Below, piece after piece: positions 8,613-17,433 of a DNA stretch of 64,000 bases; within the stretch, counting starts at the first letter, position 1, and the number at the start of each line of letters is the position of its first letter. The translations under genes and the position numbers were made by a program. This stretch comes from an uncultured Mycoplasmatota bacterium (GTDB lineage: Bacteria; Bacillota_I; Bacilli_A; Izemoplasmatales; Izemoplasmataceae): the NCBI GenBank assembly GCA_913056275.1, contig CAJXLP010000003.1:23581-87580 (forward strand). The letters are read 5' to 3'. Below the pieces are notes generated by a model, which saw only the letters and a list, made by a program, of their open reading frames with translations, ran no database searches and was not told the DNA's origin.

Positions 8613-9283
8613 TGGTCACCCCGAATCATGTAGCCAAACCCGCGTACCGTTTGAATCAGTTTTTTTGAGAAGGGTTCGTCAATCTTTTTCCGCAGGAATC
8701 GTATGTACACATCAACGATGTTGGAATACCCTTCATACTCAAGTGAGCTTGAAACCATTTCTAAGCGATCACGCGACATCGTTTCACCAGCGTGTAGCAT
8801 GAGTGCTTCAAGCACATTGAATTCTTTTTTAGTGAGCACAATCGCTTGTCCTGAACGTTCCACGGTTTTCGCAGAGCGATCAAGAATTAAATCAGCAACT
8901 TGTATGGTATTTGATACAGTTTTTTGCCGGCGTCTTAATAAAGCATCTATCCGGGCCATAAGTTCCTCAAAGGCAAACGGTTTAATTAAATAATCATCGG
9001 CCCCTAATTTAAGCCCTTTAACTCGGTCAACCACTTGATCTTTCGCAGTTAAAAATAGAACCGGTGTATCAATTTTTCGTTGACGCATCCAGTGCAACAC
9101 GTCATAGCCATCTTTGCGCGGCATCATAACATCCAAAATCGCCACGTCATATGCAGTGTGATCTAAAAAATCAATGGCTGTCTCACCATTGGAAACGGCA
9201 TCCACAACATAGCCTGCTTTGGTGAAACGTTCTTTTAGGATTTCTAATAGTTGAAATTGGTCTTCCGCTATGAGTAATTTCAT
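8609..9283 (-). CDS. OmpR/PhoB-family response regulator
   Basis: Receiver domain (residues 1-~115) with phospho-Asp in AILDVMMPRKDGY and the conserved Lys in FLTAKD and LIKPFAF, then a winged-helix DNA-binding domain ending VRGFGYMIR. First gene of a two-gene operon with the kinase. The intergenic region toward the divergent membrane genes carries an 11-bp-phased direct repeat (9316-9335) that is a good candidate for its binding site. Confidence 0.95.
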   Translation of the reverse strand: MKLLIAEDQFQLLEILKERFTKAGYVVDAVSNGETAIDFLDHTAYDVAILDVMMPRKDGYDVLHWMRQRKIDTPVLFLTAKDQVVDRVKGLKLGADDYLIKPFAFEELMARIDALLRRRQKTVSNTIQVADLILDRSAKTVERSGQAIVLTKKEFNVLEALMLHAGETMSRDRLEMVSSSLEYEGYSNIVDVYIRFLRKKIDEPFSKKLIQTVRGFGYMIRGDQ

Positions 9284-9315
9284 CAGTCACCTCTTACCTC
9301 CATTTTACGGCGAAA

Positions 9316-9335
9316 GATTAAAATCTGATTAAAAT
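9316..9335. promoter_or_regulatory. Candidate response-regulator operator (11-bp direct repeat)
   Basis: GATTAAAAT occurs at 9316-9324 and again at 9327-9335, exactly one helical turn apart, as is usual for OmpR/PhoB-type regulators. It lies between the divergent response regulator and the 31-codon ORF. A possible -10 for the rightward genes is TAAGAT (9369-9374), without a good -35, consistent with activation. Binding is inferred. Confidence 0.5.
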
Positions 9336-9402
9336 GAGTTTTTTAATCATTCTTTCATGTTGATTTCGTAAGATGTAAGCATCACCTGATGGAAGGAATC
9401 AA

Positions 9403-9498
9403 ATGCGTGAACTTTGGAATCGCCACCAAGACTTTATCGTAAGAGCCGTCATTATCACCATCGCGTTTGCCATCTTTCTACAAATAACATTTGACTAA
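9403..9498 (+). CDS. 31-residue single-pass membrane peptide
   Basis: Short ORF starting MRELWNRHQDFIVRAV and ending in a hydrophobic stretch (VIITIAFAIFLQITFD). GGAAGGA at 9391-9397 is a strong, well-placed ribosome binding site, which supports translation. It has a basic, aromatic N-terminus and one predicted helix. It lies 16 bases before the PepSY-like gene and just after the candidate operator, so it is probably cotranscribed with that gene. It could be a small regulator of the neighbouring kinase. No homologue recognised. Confidence 0.55.
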   Translation: MRELWNRHQDFIVRAVIITIAFAIFLQITFD

Positions 9499-9514
9499 AA
9501 AGAGGAGACCAATT

Positions 9515-10522
9515 ATGAAAAAAATTATTATTCGTAGTGTACTAGGTATTACCGTTTTAATTGTGGGATTAGGTGTGACACTTTTCGCCCTTGCTCCCCG
9601 TGAAGTATTCTCATTTAATGCCGCTAACCAAGCCGATCGATTACCGGCTAATAGCTTAGAATTTATTACTACTCAATACCCGGACGCCACCGTGTTAGAT
9701 GTCGACTTAGAGTTAACAGGCTTTGAAGCATACTTAAGCAATGGAGTGAGCGTTGACTTTAGATTTTCTGGAGCGGCCGATTATGTGGATATTTCCTCTG
9801 TTCGTTCAACGTATGTCATCAATCCTGCATCAAATGCATCGGAGGACGCCACCGCATCGTCCACGTATGAGGAAGATGGAACCGAGGATTCAGATATTCC
9901 TGTGAGCGAAGCAGACCTTCCGGAAACCGTTGTCACATTCATCACCACGAATTATTCAAATGCCGCAATCGCGTATGCTGAACAAGATGAAGATGGTTAT
10001 GACGTGTATTTAGCATCCGGCCAAGAACTAGAATTTGATTTAAATGGGCGCTTTATATCTGAGTCACAGCGTGATCAATATGACTCCGATGACTCCGATG
10101 ACGACGATGACGACGATGATAACGACTCAGAAGTTCCCGTTGATATCGCCACCCTTCCCGAAACAATTCTTACATACGTAAGTAACAATTATCCCGATGA
10201 GACCATTGTCCATGCTGAACGTGACAACGACGGGCATGAAGTGTATTTATCAAATGGTGTTGAAATCGACTTCGATTTCGATGGAACCATTGAAGAAGAG
10301 CGAGATGAAGATGATGATTGGGACGACTGGAATGATTGGGACGATGCGATTGCGGCCTCTGAATTACCAGAAAGTATTTTGAATTATCTGAGTTCCGAGT
10401 ATCCAGGCGATACAATTATCAAAGCTGAACGTGACGAAGGCATGTACGAAGTCACGCTAGGAACAGGATTAGAACTTACTTTTGATCAGTCTGGGCAACT
10501 TATTGATATTGATTGGGATTAA
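9515..10522 (+). CDS. Membrane-anchored protein with four PepSY-like repeats
   Basis: N-terminal signal/anchor (~residues 4-28), then four tandem units of ~50 residues with the pattern LPxxxxxYxxxxYPxxxIxxAExxxxGYxVxLxxGxExxFDxxG, matching the PepSY-like (DUF2874-type) fold. Units start near RLPANS, DLPETV, TLPETI and ELPESI. Asp/Glu-rich linkers separate them, including a run of eight Asp between units 2 and 3. ATG 9515 follows AGAGGAG, so the upstream in-frame TTG at 9491 is unlikely. Placement divergent from a two-component system suggests an extracellular sensor, inhibitor or metal-binding partner of that system; this is inferred. Confidence 0.8.
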   Translation: MKKIIIRSVLGITVLIVGLGVTLFALAPREVFSFNAANQADRLPANSLEFITTQYPDATVLDVDLELTGFEAYLSNGVSVDFRFSGAADYVDISSVRSTYVINPASNASEDATASSTYEEDGTEDSDIPVSEADLPETVVTFITTNYSNAAIAYAEQDEDGYDVYLASGQELEFDLNGRFISESQRDQYDSDDSDDDDDDDDNDSEVPVDIATLPETILTYVSNNYPDETIVHAERDNDGHEVYLSNGVEIDFDFDGTIEEERDEDDDWDDWNDWDDAIAASELPESILNYLSSEYPGDTIIKAERDEGMYEVTLGTGLELTFDQSGQLIDIDWD

Positions 10523-10532
10523 TTAGTGTCAC

Positions 10533-10573
10533 AAAAAAAGACGTACTCTTACCACAAAGAGTGCGTCTTTTTT
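10533..10573. terminator. Bidirectional terminator
   Basis: Long stem AAAAAGACGTACTCTT / AAGAGTGCGTCTTTTT with one T-G wobble, flanked by A- and T-runs. It ends both the PepSY-like gene and the convergent esterase gene. Confidence 0.9.
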
Positions 10574-11474
10574 AATTATCAATCTGTGTGGCAAAAAAAT
10601 CCCAAATGAGTGAGCTCGCATTTACACCAGGATCTTCCCCTAGTTCATTCGGGTTTGGACTCACCGCCCACGTATGTGGAAAATCATCAATGTAAATGTG
10701 CTGTAAGACATGCCCATCAGTTCCCACTGATGTGTAGCGTGTGACCCCATTGGTGATCGTGTCACTAACGCTTGGATTGCCATTGATGACCGTTTGCCAG
10801 AATTCAAAATGGCCCTCGACATCAGGACCACCCCCAAATCCACCTAAAAGCGTCATCGACCCATCCATTGGAACAACTAAATCGCCAGTTCCATGAATGT
10901 GAAGTATATCAGTAGGAGTAGGGTCATCACACGCTTCGTAGGTTGCCCCGCTCATTAAGCCCGCTACGGGAGCAATGGCTTTAAAGGTTTCAGGGGACCG
11001 GCAGGCCATGGTATAAGTCATGAAGGCTCCATTACTAAACCCACTGCCAAAGACATTGTCCGCAGATAAATTATACGTTGTGACTAAATGATCGACGACT
11101 TGGTTAATAAAGCCGACATCATCCACGGTAGAAAGTTGTAAATCGGCATTCCAATGCGGGCCACCAATGGTGGTCGTACCAAGCAAATAAGCGACGACAA
11201 ATCCGTTCTCACGGGCGACATCATCCATCATTGAGCGAGCTTTTAAATTGAGATGACTACTCGTGTAGCCATGCATCATAATGACAAGTGGAGCGCCCTC
11301 AAAGGCACCATTCGGAATAAAGAGTTGATATTCACGGTCTAACTCGCCATGCATGATCGTTTGAATCTCATCCGTGGGAGGTAACGGAATTTCAGTTGTT
11401 TGGGAATCATCATTACACGCGGCTAACAGGCTGCTTGTTAGAATGATAAGTCCGAATATAAACCATTTTTTCAT
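10572..11474 (-). CDS. Secreted esterase lipoprotein, PHB-depolymerase/LpqC-like
   Basis: Alpha/beta hydrolase exported as a lipoprotein: signal peptide with lipobox LLAAC (Cys20). Nucleophile motif GFSNGAF and a late catalytic His in DDFPHTWAV fit the LpqC/feruloyl-esterase/PHB-depolymerase-like family. The segment MMHGYTSS would form the oxyanion hole. Probably acts at the cell surface on an ester-linked polymer or conjugate. Monocistronic. Substrate unknown. Confidence 0.85.
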   Translation of the reverse strand: MKKWFIFGLIILTSSLLAACNDDSQTTEIPLPPTDEIQTIMHGELDREYQLFIPNGAFEGAPLVIMMHGYTSSHLNLKARSMMDDVARENGFVVAYLLGTTTIGGPHWNADLQLSTVDDVGFINQVVDHLVTTYNLSADNVFGSGFSNGAFMTYTMACRSPETFKAIAPVAGLMSGATYEACDDPTPTDILHIHGTGDLVVPMDGSMTLLGGFGGGPDVEGHFEFWQTVINGNPSVSDTITNGVTRYTSVGTDGHVLQHIYIDDFPHTWAVSPNPNELGEDPGVNASSLIWDFFATQIDN

Positions 11475-11573
11475 GCGGTCACCTCAGTAGCATTCTACGT
11501 GTGTTAGTGTAGCATGTTTGGTACACTTTAATTAACATCACGCTTACTCACACGTGTGAATCAAGGAGGCATT

Positions 11574-12338
11574 ATGAAAGTTGTAGTTACTGGCTCTAGA
11601 GGGGTTGTTGGAACGGTATTAGTTGATCGTTTAAACGCGCAAAATCATAGCGTGGTACCGCTTGTCCATGATGCATTTGACGTCAATGATGAGAAAAAGG
11701 TACGCGCCTTTTTAGACACGCATCAACCCGATGCCATCATGCACCTTGCCAAAGGAGACGTTCCATTTACCAAAGCACTTGCCGCATGGGCGTATGAAAA
11801 GCGAATAGCATACGTGTTCACCTCAACGTATAAAGTGTTTAAAGGGAAAAAAGTCGAAGGCCCATTTACCGTCTACGATACCCCTGATGGCACCGATCAA
11901 TTGGCGACTTCTAAGCAAGAACTCGAACGCGTCTCATTTGCGGCGAATCCAAATAGTTATGTCGCTCGCCTCGCTTGGCAAATTACCAAGCAACCAGAAA
12001 ATTATGGCATCATGTATTTCATCAAGTCACAGATGGATAAACGGGGAAAAATTAGTGTTTCAAAAAATCATTTCGTCTCGGCCATGTTTGTTGAAGATAC
12101 CGCGGATGCTCTGATTGACTTGGTTGAACATTACGCACCTGGTCTCTATCATTTAAATGCGTCAGACTGGTTTAGCTTGTATGACATTGTCTATCACATT
12201 AAGCATAAGATGGGTCACGATTGGATTGTCTTAGATCCGCCACGAACACTGTCCAAAAATGAAATGCTTGATAACACTAAAATTAAACTGACACCACTCT
12301 CCAAACAAGGGGTCGAATACCAACATCCGAATCTTTAA
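11574..12338 (+). CDS. NAD-dependent epimerase/RmlD-like reductase
   Basis: Extended SDR protein with an N-terminal Rossmann motif GSRGVVGTVL and a STYKVF...GPFTVYDTPDG region like dTDP-4-dehydrorhamnose reductases (RmlD). ATG 11574 follows AAGGAGG at the right distance; the in-frame GTG at 11556 would place the SD inside the gene. At 254 residues it is shorter than RmlD (~290). No nucleotide-sugar genes are nearby, so the substrate is open. Confidence 0.75.
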   Translation: MKVVVTGSRGVVGTVLVDRLNAQNHSVVPLVHDAFDVNDEKKVRAFLDTHQPDAIMHLAKGDVPFTKALAAWAYEKRIAYVFTSTYKVFKGKKVEGPFTVYDTPDGTDQLATSKQELERVSFAANPNSYVARLAWQITKQPENYGIMYFIKSQMDKRGKISVSKNHFVSAMFVEDTADALIDLVEHYAPGLYHLNASDWFSLYDIVYHIKHKMGHDWIVLDPPRTLSKNEMLDNTKIKLTPLSKQGVEYQHPNL

Positions 12339-12366
12339 AAAAAATGACGCTTTTGCGTCATTTTTT
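12339..12366. terminator. Bidirectional terminator
   Basis: AAAAAATGACGC / GCGTCATTTTTT with a TTTT loop between the epimerase gene and the end of the histidine operon. It runs into the last codon of the convergent histidinol phosphatase gene. Confidence 0.92.
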
Positions 12367-13171
12367 AAATCGAAATTCGGTGTTTCACAGATTGATTGAA
12401 GGTTATAACATCGTGAAATCCAATAGATTTTAAAAAGTCGATCGCCTCACTAAAGCCAGCCTTTAAATCACCAACGGCATGCGCATCAGATCCAATACTC
12501 ACAGCTCTGCCTCCGGCTTTAAAGTATTGGTCATAGATAAAGTGAACGGGAGCATTGATGGCATAGTCTTTTCGGTAAGGGGCCGTATTGACTTCCAGGA
12601 CTTTATCTTGCTTGATGAGTGTGTTAAAAATGCGATTGAGCAGAGGGGCTAAGTGCCGCTTTAAGGCGTCAAAATCAGGACTTTGAATGTAGCGAAATGG
12701 ATAGTCAATGTGAGCGAGGATATCAAAATCAGGGACGGACGCGACCGCATCACACATGGTTTCATAATAGCGCGTCAAAGCTTTTTTTATCCCATATGCA
12801 TCAAAGAGGGATTGATCATACGGATCAAGTCCATCTACATAATGCACGGACAATAGGACGGTATCAAAGGGAACGGATGTTAGTAACGATTGGATGGAAG
12901 ATTGGGCGCTCGGTTGGTAGCCGATTTCAACCCCCAAATTGAGTGACACATCCGTTGATTGTTGCAGCGTGATCAAGCGTTTTTTTTGGGTGATAAAATC
13001 GGGGATTTCTGCAAACAATGGATTGGGTGAACCAATGTCACAGTGATCCGTAAACGTAAGCGATGAGAGCCCCCGTTTTTCAGCCTCTTTAATGTAAGCG
13101 TCGAGCGTGGCATCACGATCGGCATCGGGGGAATCAGACGTGTGCATGTGAGAATCGGGAATTTGGCTCAT
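12365..13171 (-). CDS. hisK: Histidinol-phosphatase, PHP family
   Basis: Hydrolyses histidinol phosphate to histidinol. PHP-type metal ligands are visible in [33 protein letters not shown] and GSDAHAVGD. Length 268 is typical of the HisK/HisJ family and differs from the HAD-type HisB phosphatase. Last gene of the his operon; its start overlaps the hisIE stop by 4 bases. With it the operon encodes all steps from PRPP and ATP to histidine. Confidence 0.9.
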   Translation of the reverse strand: MSQIPDSHMHTSDSPDADRDATLDAYIKEAEKRGLSSLTFTDHCDIGSPNPLFAEIPDFITQKKRLITLQQSTDVSLNLGVEIGYQPSAQSSIQSLLTSVPFDTVLLSVHYVDGLDPYDQSLFDAYGIKKALTRYYETMCDAVASVPDFDILAHIDYPFRYIQSPDFDALKRHLAPLLNRIFNTLIKQDKVLEVNTAPYRKDYAINAPVHFIYDQYFKAGGRAVSIGSDAHAVGDLKAGFSEAIDFLKSIGFHDVITFNQSVKHRISI

Positions 13172-13779
13172 TTTTGACGCTCTTTTAAGCGTTGATAAAT
13201 CGCCTCAAATGGAATCTCTCGGTCATTCAACAAGACGGTTAAGTGATAGATGAAATCACTGACTTCACCGATTAAATCATCGTCATCTGGATTCTTTGAC
13301 GCAATGATAATTTCTGACGCTTCTTCACCAATTTTTTTTAAAATTTTATCGATGCCCTCGTTAAATAAATAATCGGTATAAGACCCCGGGACTGGGTCTT
13401 TTTTTCGCGAAGCAACCGTGGCATACAGTTCATCAAGCACATTAGCAGACGCTGAGACATCTCCGTCAAATGAGCGATAAAAACAGGACTTCGCCCCGGT
13501 ATGGCAAGCGACCCCGGTTTGCACAACTTGCATCAGCAATGTATCACTGTCACAGTCATAGCGAATGTCTTTGACCGCTTGCGTGTGTCCGCTCGTTTCA
13601 CCCTTCCGCCAAAGCGCTTGCCGCGAGCGGGAGTAGTAGGTGGCTTGTTGGGTATCCAAAGTTTCTTTGAGCGCATCTTCGTTCATGTAGGCAAGCATCA
13701 ACACGGTCAGGTCACTGGCGTCTTGAACGACGACTGGGATGAGTCCATCTGCGTTCCATTTTAATTGAGTTGGGTCCAT
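13168..13779 (-). CDS. hisI: Bifunctional phosphoribosyl-AMP cyclohydrolase / phosphoribosyl-ATP pyrophosphatase
   Basis: Fusion protein for steps 2 and 3 of histidine synthesis. The N-terminal cyclohydrolase domain (~1-105) has the zinc/catalytic region [20 protein letters not shown] and SCFYR. The C-terminal MazG-like pyrophosphatase domain (~110-203) has [10 protein letters not shown] and [13 protein letters not shown]. Starts 3 bases after the hisF stop. Confidence 0.95.
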   Translation of the reverse strand: MDPTQLKWNADGLIPVVVQDASDLTVLMLAYMNEDALKETLDTQQATYYSRSRQALWRKGETSGHTQAVKDIRYDCDSDTLLMQVVQTGVACHTGAKSCFYRSFDGDVSASANVLDELYATVASRKKDPVPGSYTDYLFNEGIDKILKKIGEEASEIIIASKNPDDDDLIGEVSDFIYHLTVLLNDREIPFEAIYQRLKERQK

Positions 13780-13782
13780 AAG

Positions 13783-14538
13783 TTAGTCCTTCCGTACTGG
13801 TATTTGCTGCTTAGCCAATGCGTCTTTTACGGCCTTGATTTCAACGATTTTAAAGTGAAATAGACTCGCCGCTAAAAGCCCATCAGCGCCCGCTTGAGCC
13901 GCCTCAACAAAGTGATCCACAGTCCCAGCGCCCCCGCTTGCAATAACGGGAACGTTCACTCGCTTTACAATGCGTTCAATGAGTGATAAATCGTAGCCGG
14001 TTTTTTCACCGTCCTGGTCGATGGAATTTAAAACAAGTTCTCCCGCACCTAACTCCACCGCTTGCGCGGCCCAGTCTTCAACGCGTAAGGATGATTCCTG
14101 CCGACCACCATGGGTCCACACAAAGTAATCATTCCCTTTTTTCTTCGCATCGATGGACACGACAATGCATTGATTGCCAAATCGTTTCGCGCCCTCTTCG
14201 ATTAATGCAGGGTTTAATACCGCCGACGTATTAATCGACACTTTGTCGGCCCCTTTTCTTAAAATATCCACCATATCCTCCACCGACTGAATGCCACCGC
14301 CGACACAAAACGGGATGTTGATTTCTTTGGCAACGGCTTCGACAAATTGATGGTCAATGGCGCGTTTCTCACTGGACGCAGTAATGTCATAAAAAACGAG
14401 TTCATCGGCCCCTTCTAAACTATACCGTTTAGCAAGTTCGGCGGGGTCTGAGACATCTTTGATGGCTTGAAACCTTTGGCCTTTGACTACCCGGCCACGG
14501 TCGACATCGAGGCAGGGAATTATTCGGCGTGCGAGCAT
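13783..14538 (-). CDS. hisF: Imidazole glycerol phosphate synthase cyclase subunit
   Basis: TIM barrel that pairs with HisH to make IGP and AICAR. Starts MLARRIIPCLDVDRGRVVKG; catalytic Asp residues in CLDVD and NSIDQDG. ATG 14538 is chosen over an upstream in-frame codon because of the family N-terminus and a GGAGG site. Overlaps hisA by 19 bases. 251 residues, normal length. Confidence 0.97.
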   Translation of the reverse strand: MLARRIIPCLDVDRGRVVKGQRFQAIKDVSDPAELAKRYSLEGADELVFYDITASSEKRAIDHQFVEAVAKEINIPFCVGGGIQSVEDMVDILRKGADKVSINTSAVLNPALIEEGAKRFGNQCIVVSIDAKKKGNDYFVWTHGGRQESSLRVEDWAAQAVELGAGELVLNSIDQDGEKTGYDLSLIERIVKRVNVPVIASGGAGTVDHFVEAAQAGADGLLAASLFHFKIVEIKAVKDALAKQQIPVRKD

Positions 14539-15239
14539 CTTATGGCCTCCTTCAACGGAAGCTTGCCTTCGTGCATCGCCCGGCCGATAATGGCACTTTC
14601 CACATGCGATGCTTTTAATGAGGTAATGTCTTGACATGTGGTTAATCCCCCACTGGCAATGACCGGATGATCGGTGAGCGTTGTTAAACGTGTATACAGC
14701 TCGACATTGGGGCCTTCTAACATCCCATCCGTTGCGATATCTGTGACCAACAGTCGCACATCATCAAACTCATTTAAACGGTGGATTACCGATTCAATGG
14801 ATGTGTGCGATGACGTTTGCCAGCCGTCTTGCATGACGGTATCACCAGACACATCAAGTGCGATTACAATCTGTCCTGGGTAAGCGGTGATGAGCTCTTT
14901 GACAGCATTGAAGTCCGTGAATACTAAAGAGCCTAGTACTACCCGGGCAATGCCTTGATCAAGGTATTTTTTTGCCTCAATGGCAGAGCGAATGCCGCCT
15001 CCCACTTGCAAAGGAATTGTCATTTCTTTGGCCCATCGAACGAGTTGTTCTTGATGGACCGGGTGGCCGACTTTGGCCCCTTCTAAATCCACAATATGCA
15101 CGAGCGTGGCTGCTGCGTCTACAAACGATTTAAGCACAGCCTCTGGACTATCAAGATACGTTGTCATGGCGTTAAAGTCCCCTTTTTTCAAGCGGGTGAC
15201 TTTTTTGTTATAAAGATCGATACTAGGAATAATTATCAT
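14520..15239 (-). CDS. hisA: ProFAR isomerase
   Basis: 1-(5-phosphoribosyl)-5-[(5-phosphoribosylamino)methylideneamino]imidazole-4-carboxamide isomerase, a TIM barrel related to HisF. Start set at MIIIPSIDLYNKKVTRLKKG (catalytic Asp in SIDL); catalytic Asp also in TDIATDGML. The upstream in-frame extension is hisH coding sequence in another frame. Overlaps hisH by 17 bases and hisF by 19. 239 residues. Confidence 0.96.
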   Translation of the reverse strand: MIIIPSIDLYNKKVTRLKKGDFNAMTTYLDSPEAVLKSFVDAAATLVHIVDLEGAKVGHPVHQEQLVRWAKEMTIPLQVGGGIRSAIEAKKYLDQGIARVVLGSLVFTDFNAVKELITAYPGQIVIALDVSGDTVMQDGWQTSSHTSIESVIHRLNEFDDVRLLVTDIATDGMLEGPNVELYTRLTTLTDHPVIASGGLTTCQDITSLKASHVESAIIGRAMHEGKLPLKEAIRCSHAE

Positions 15240-15840
15240 CCGTCCACCGTCCGTAATTTTTGAGTAATTGTTCCCCCACTCGGCCACTTTTTTCTGGATG
15301 AAATTGCATCCCAACTACGGATTGATGCTGAATGATGGCGGGAATGAGTGATCCATAGGAAGTTGTTGCCAGCCAGTAATCAGCCGGTGTGTCGGCGTAA
15401 AAGGAATGCACAAAATACGTATAGTCCAAAGAGGTAATCCCTTCAAGCAGTGGACTTTTTGCAGTGACTTCTAACGTATTCCACCCCATGTGAGGAAGTT
15501 TTTGCGAGTCTGTAATTTCTTTGACTGTGCCTGGGAAAACCCCAAGGCCTTGATGCGTACCGTATTCCAAAGATGTTGTGAGTAATAATTGCATGCCCAA
15601 ACAAATCCCCAATAAGGGCTTGCCGGATTCAACGTGTGATTGAATCACGGACACTAACGCTAAATCATGCAGTTTTTGCATGGCAGGTGCAAAGGCACCG
15701 ACGCCTGGAAGAATTAGTGACTGTGCTGCCTTTAATTGGTCGATGTCGTCCGTCACTTGACTCTTTAGACCCACTCGGGTTAAGCCAGCTTGTAAACTAT
15801 TAAGATTGCCGACTCCATAATCAATAATGGTATGTTTCAA
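15223..15840 (-). CDS. hisH: Imidazole glycerol phosphate synthase glutaminase subunit
   Basis: Class I glutamine amidotransferase that supplies ammonia to HisF. Nucleophile Cys in GICLGMQLL, and His/Glu of the triad in QFHPEKSG. N-terminus IIDYGVGNLNS is typical. 205 residues. Overlaps hisB by 4 bases. Confidence 0.97.
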   Translation of the reverse strand: MKHTIIDYGVGNLNSLQAGLTRVGLKSQVTDDIDQLKAAQSLILPGVGAFAPAMQKLHDLALVSVIQSHVESGKPLLGICLGMQLLLTTSLEYGTHQGLGVFPGTVKEITDSQKLPHMGWNTLEVTAKSPLLEGITSLDYTYFVHSFYADTPADYWLATTSYGSLIPAIIQHQSVVGMQFHPEKSGRVGEQLLKNYGRWTDDNYS

Positions 15841-16412
15841 AGTTGACCCTTTGTACTCGGTAAGGCATCTCCCACCATTTTAATGGCTTCTTTAAAACTA
15901 CGTCCAAGGGCTTTAAATATCGCTTCGACTTGGTGATGGGCATTCGTTCCACGGATTAAGTCCACGTGGCACGTCACGCGTGCGTCGCTGGTAAATGCCA
16001 GAAAAAATTCTTCGACGTTTTCGGTGGCTAAATCCCCGATCATCTCGCGGGAGAATTTTGCATTAAAACTTAAGCGTGGTCGATTCGATAAATCTATGAC
16101 CACCCGGGCCAACGCTTCATCCATTGGGATAATGGCGAGTCCATAACGGGCACGGCCTTGTTTATCATTAAAAGCTTCTAAAAAGAGTTCTCCAAGGACA
16201 ATCCCAACGTCTTCAACTGTGTGATGATCATCCACTTCAGTATCTCCAGAGGCTTGAATACTCAGCCTTAATCCCGCGTGAAACGCAAAGAGGTCTAAGC
16301 AGTGATCGAAGTAAGGGATGCCAGTTGCAATTTGATTGGCTTGTGTAAGGTCATCATGCAATGTGATTTGGACCTCAGTTTCTTGCGTCTTTCTCTGACG
16401 TGTTAGCTTCAT
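15837..16412 (-). CDS. hisB: Imidazoleglycerol-phosphate dehydratase
   Basis: Monofunctional IGP dehydratase, with metal-binding motifs DDHHTVEDVG and NAHHQVEAIFKALG. ATG 16412 is preferred over TTG 16415: AAAGGAG lies 7 bases before it. The start lies 38 bases inside the end of hisC, an unusually long overlap. 191 residues, and no phosphatase domain, in line with the separate PHP enzyme. Confidence 0.96.
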   Translation of the reverse strand: MKLTRQRKTQETEVQITLHDDLTQANQIATGIPYFDHCLDLFAFHAGLRLSIQASGDTEVDDHHTVEDVGIVLGELFLEAFNDKQGRARYGLAIIPMDEALARVVIDLSNRPRLSFNAKFSREMIGDLATENVEEFFLAFTSDARVTCHVDLIRGTNAHHQVEAIFKALGRSFKEAIKMVGDALPSTKGQL

Positions 16413-17433
16413 CAATGATCTCCTTTAATGCCTGAATAAGCGCAGCAACTTCTGACTCGGTGCCGATCGTAATCCGGTAAAATGGACGGCCTAAGTCAAA
16501 CGGCCGGATGAGGATGTTTTTATCTCTGAGTCGACGTGTTAAATCGGGCAGTGCATGTTCAGTTAACAAGAAGTTCGCATTCGATGGATAGACAGTGAAT
16601 CCGAATGACTCGAGTGTTACTTTTAAGGCATCTCGTCGTTTTCTCACGGAGGCAATGTAAGGAGCCATGGCTGCTTTTTTCTCCAATGCTTTAAGTCCCA
16701 TAAATTGTGAGAGTGCGTTAACGTTATAGGGGGTTTTTGTCCGGTTCAATTGCGTCACATTTTTGGCACTTGTGACGGCGTATCCAAGTCGAATGGAGGC
16801 AAGGCCAAAGGCTTTCGAAAACGTCCGTGTGACGATGATATGTGGGTACGTTTCTACTTCGTCAATCCACGTCTTTGTATCTACCGTAAATTCGTAGTAA
16901 GCCTCATCAATAATGATCGGGACGTTCGTTGCTTGAATGATTTTTAAAAGGGTCGCGTGAGGAATTTGTCCACCGGTCGGATTGTTTGGTGAACAGAGAA
17001 TAATCAGTTCGGGTTGTTCGGTTTTTATGGCCTCTAAAAAGGCCGTCTCTGGGAAGGTGAAATCATCATTCAAAGGAACCTCTTTATATTGAGTATCATG
17101 CAAGGTCGCATAAAACTTATACATGCTAAACGTCGGTCCTGCTGTTAAGACAGTATGTCCAGGGTTCACAATACTTTTAATCGCCCAATCTAAAATTTCT
17201 GAAGATCCATTGCCAATTAACAATTGTTCAGGAGATACATTTAACTCGCTGGCCAATGCGTGTTTGAGGGTCTCTGCATGGTTTTCAGGATACCGTTCCC
17301 ATTCCCCGTCAAAGGCAATCGGTTGGTCAAATAAGAAATTATCGCTCTCGTTAGAGTCTAAGCGGATGCCTTGATCACGCGAGAGTGTGCTGTAGGCCTT
17401 CATGGCCTGGGCAGCTTTTTTGAGTGAAATCAT
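16375..17433 (-). CDS. hisC: Histidinol-phosphate aminotransferase
   Basis: PLP-dependent fold-type I aminotransferase. Seen: NGSSEILDW, CSPNNPTGG, IDEAYYEF and the PLP lysine in TFSKAFGLASIRLGY. 352 residues. Its start shares one base with the hisD stop (TAATG arrangement), so translation is coupled. Confidence 0.96.
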   Translation of the reverse strand: MISLKKAAQAMKAYSTLSRDQGIRLDSNESDNFLFDQPIAFDGEWERYPENHAETLKHALASELNVSPEQLLIGNGSSEILDWAIKSIVNPGHTVLTAGPTFSMYKFYATLHDTQYKEVPLNDDFTFPETAFLEAIKTEQPELIILCSPNNPTGGQIPHATLLKIIQATNVPIIIDEAYYEFTVDTKTWIDEVETYPHIIVTRTFSKAFGLASIRLGYAVTSAKNVTQLNRTKTPYNVNALSQFMGLKALEKKAAMAPYIASVRKRRDALKVTLESFGFTVYPSNANFLLTEHALPDLTRRLRDKNILIRPFDLGRPFYRITIGTESEVAALIQALKEIIDEANTSEKDARN

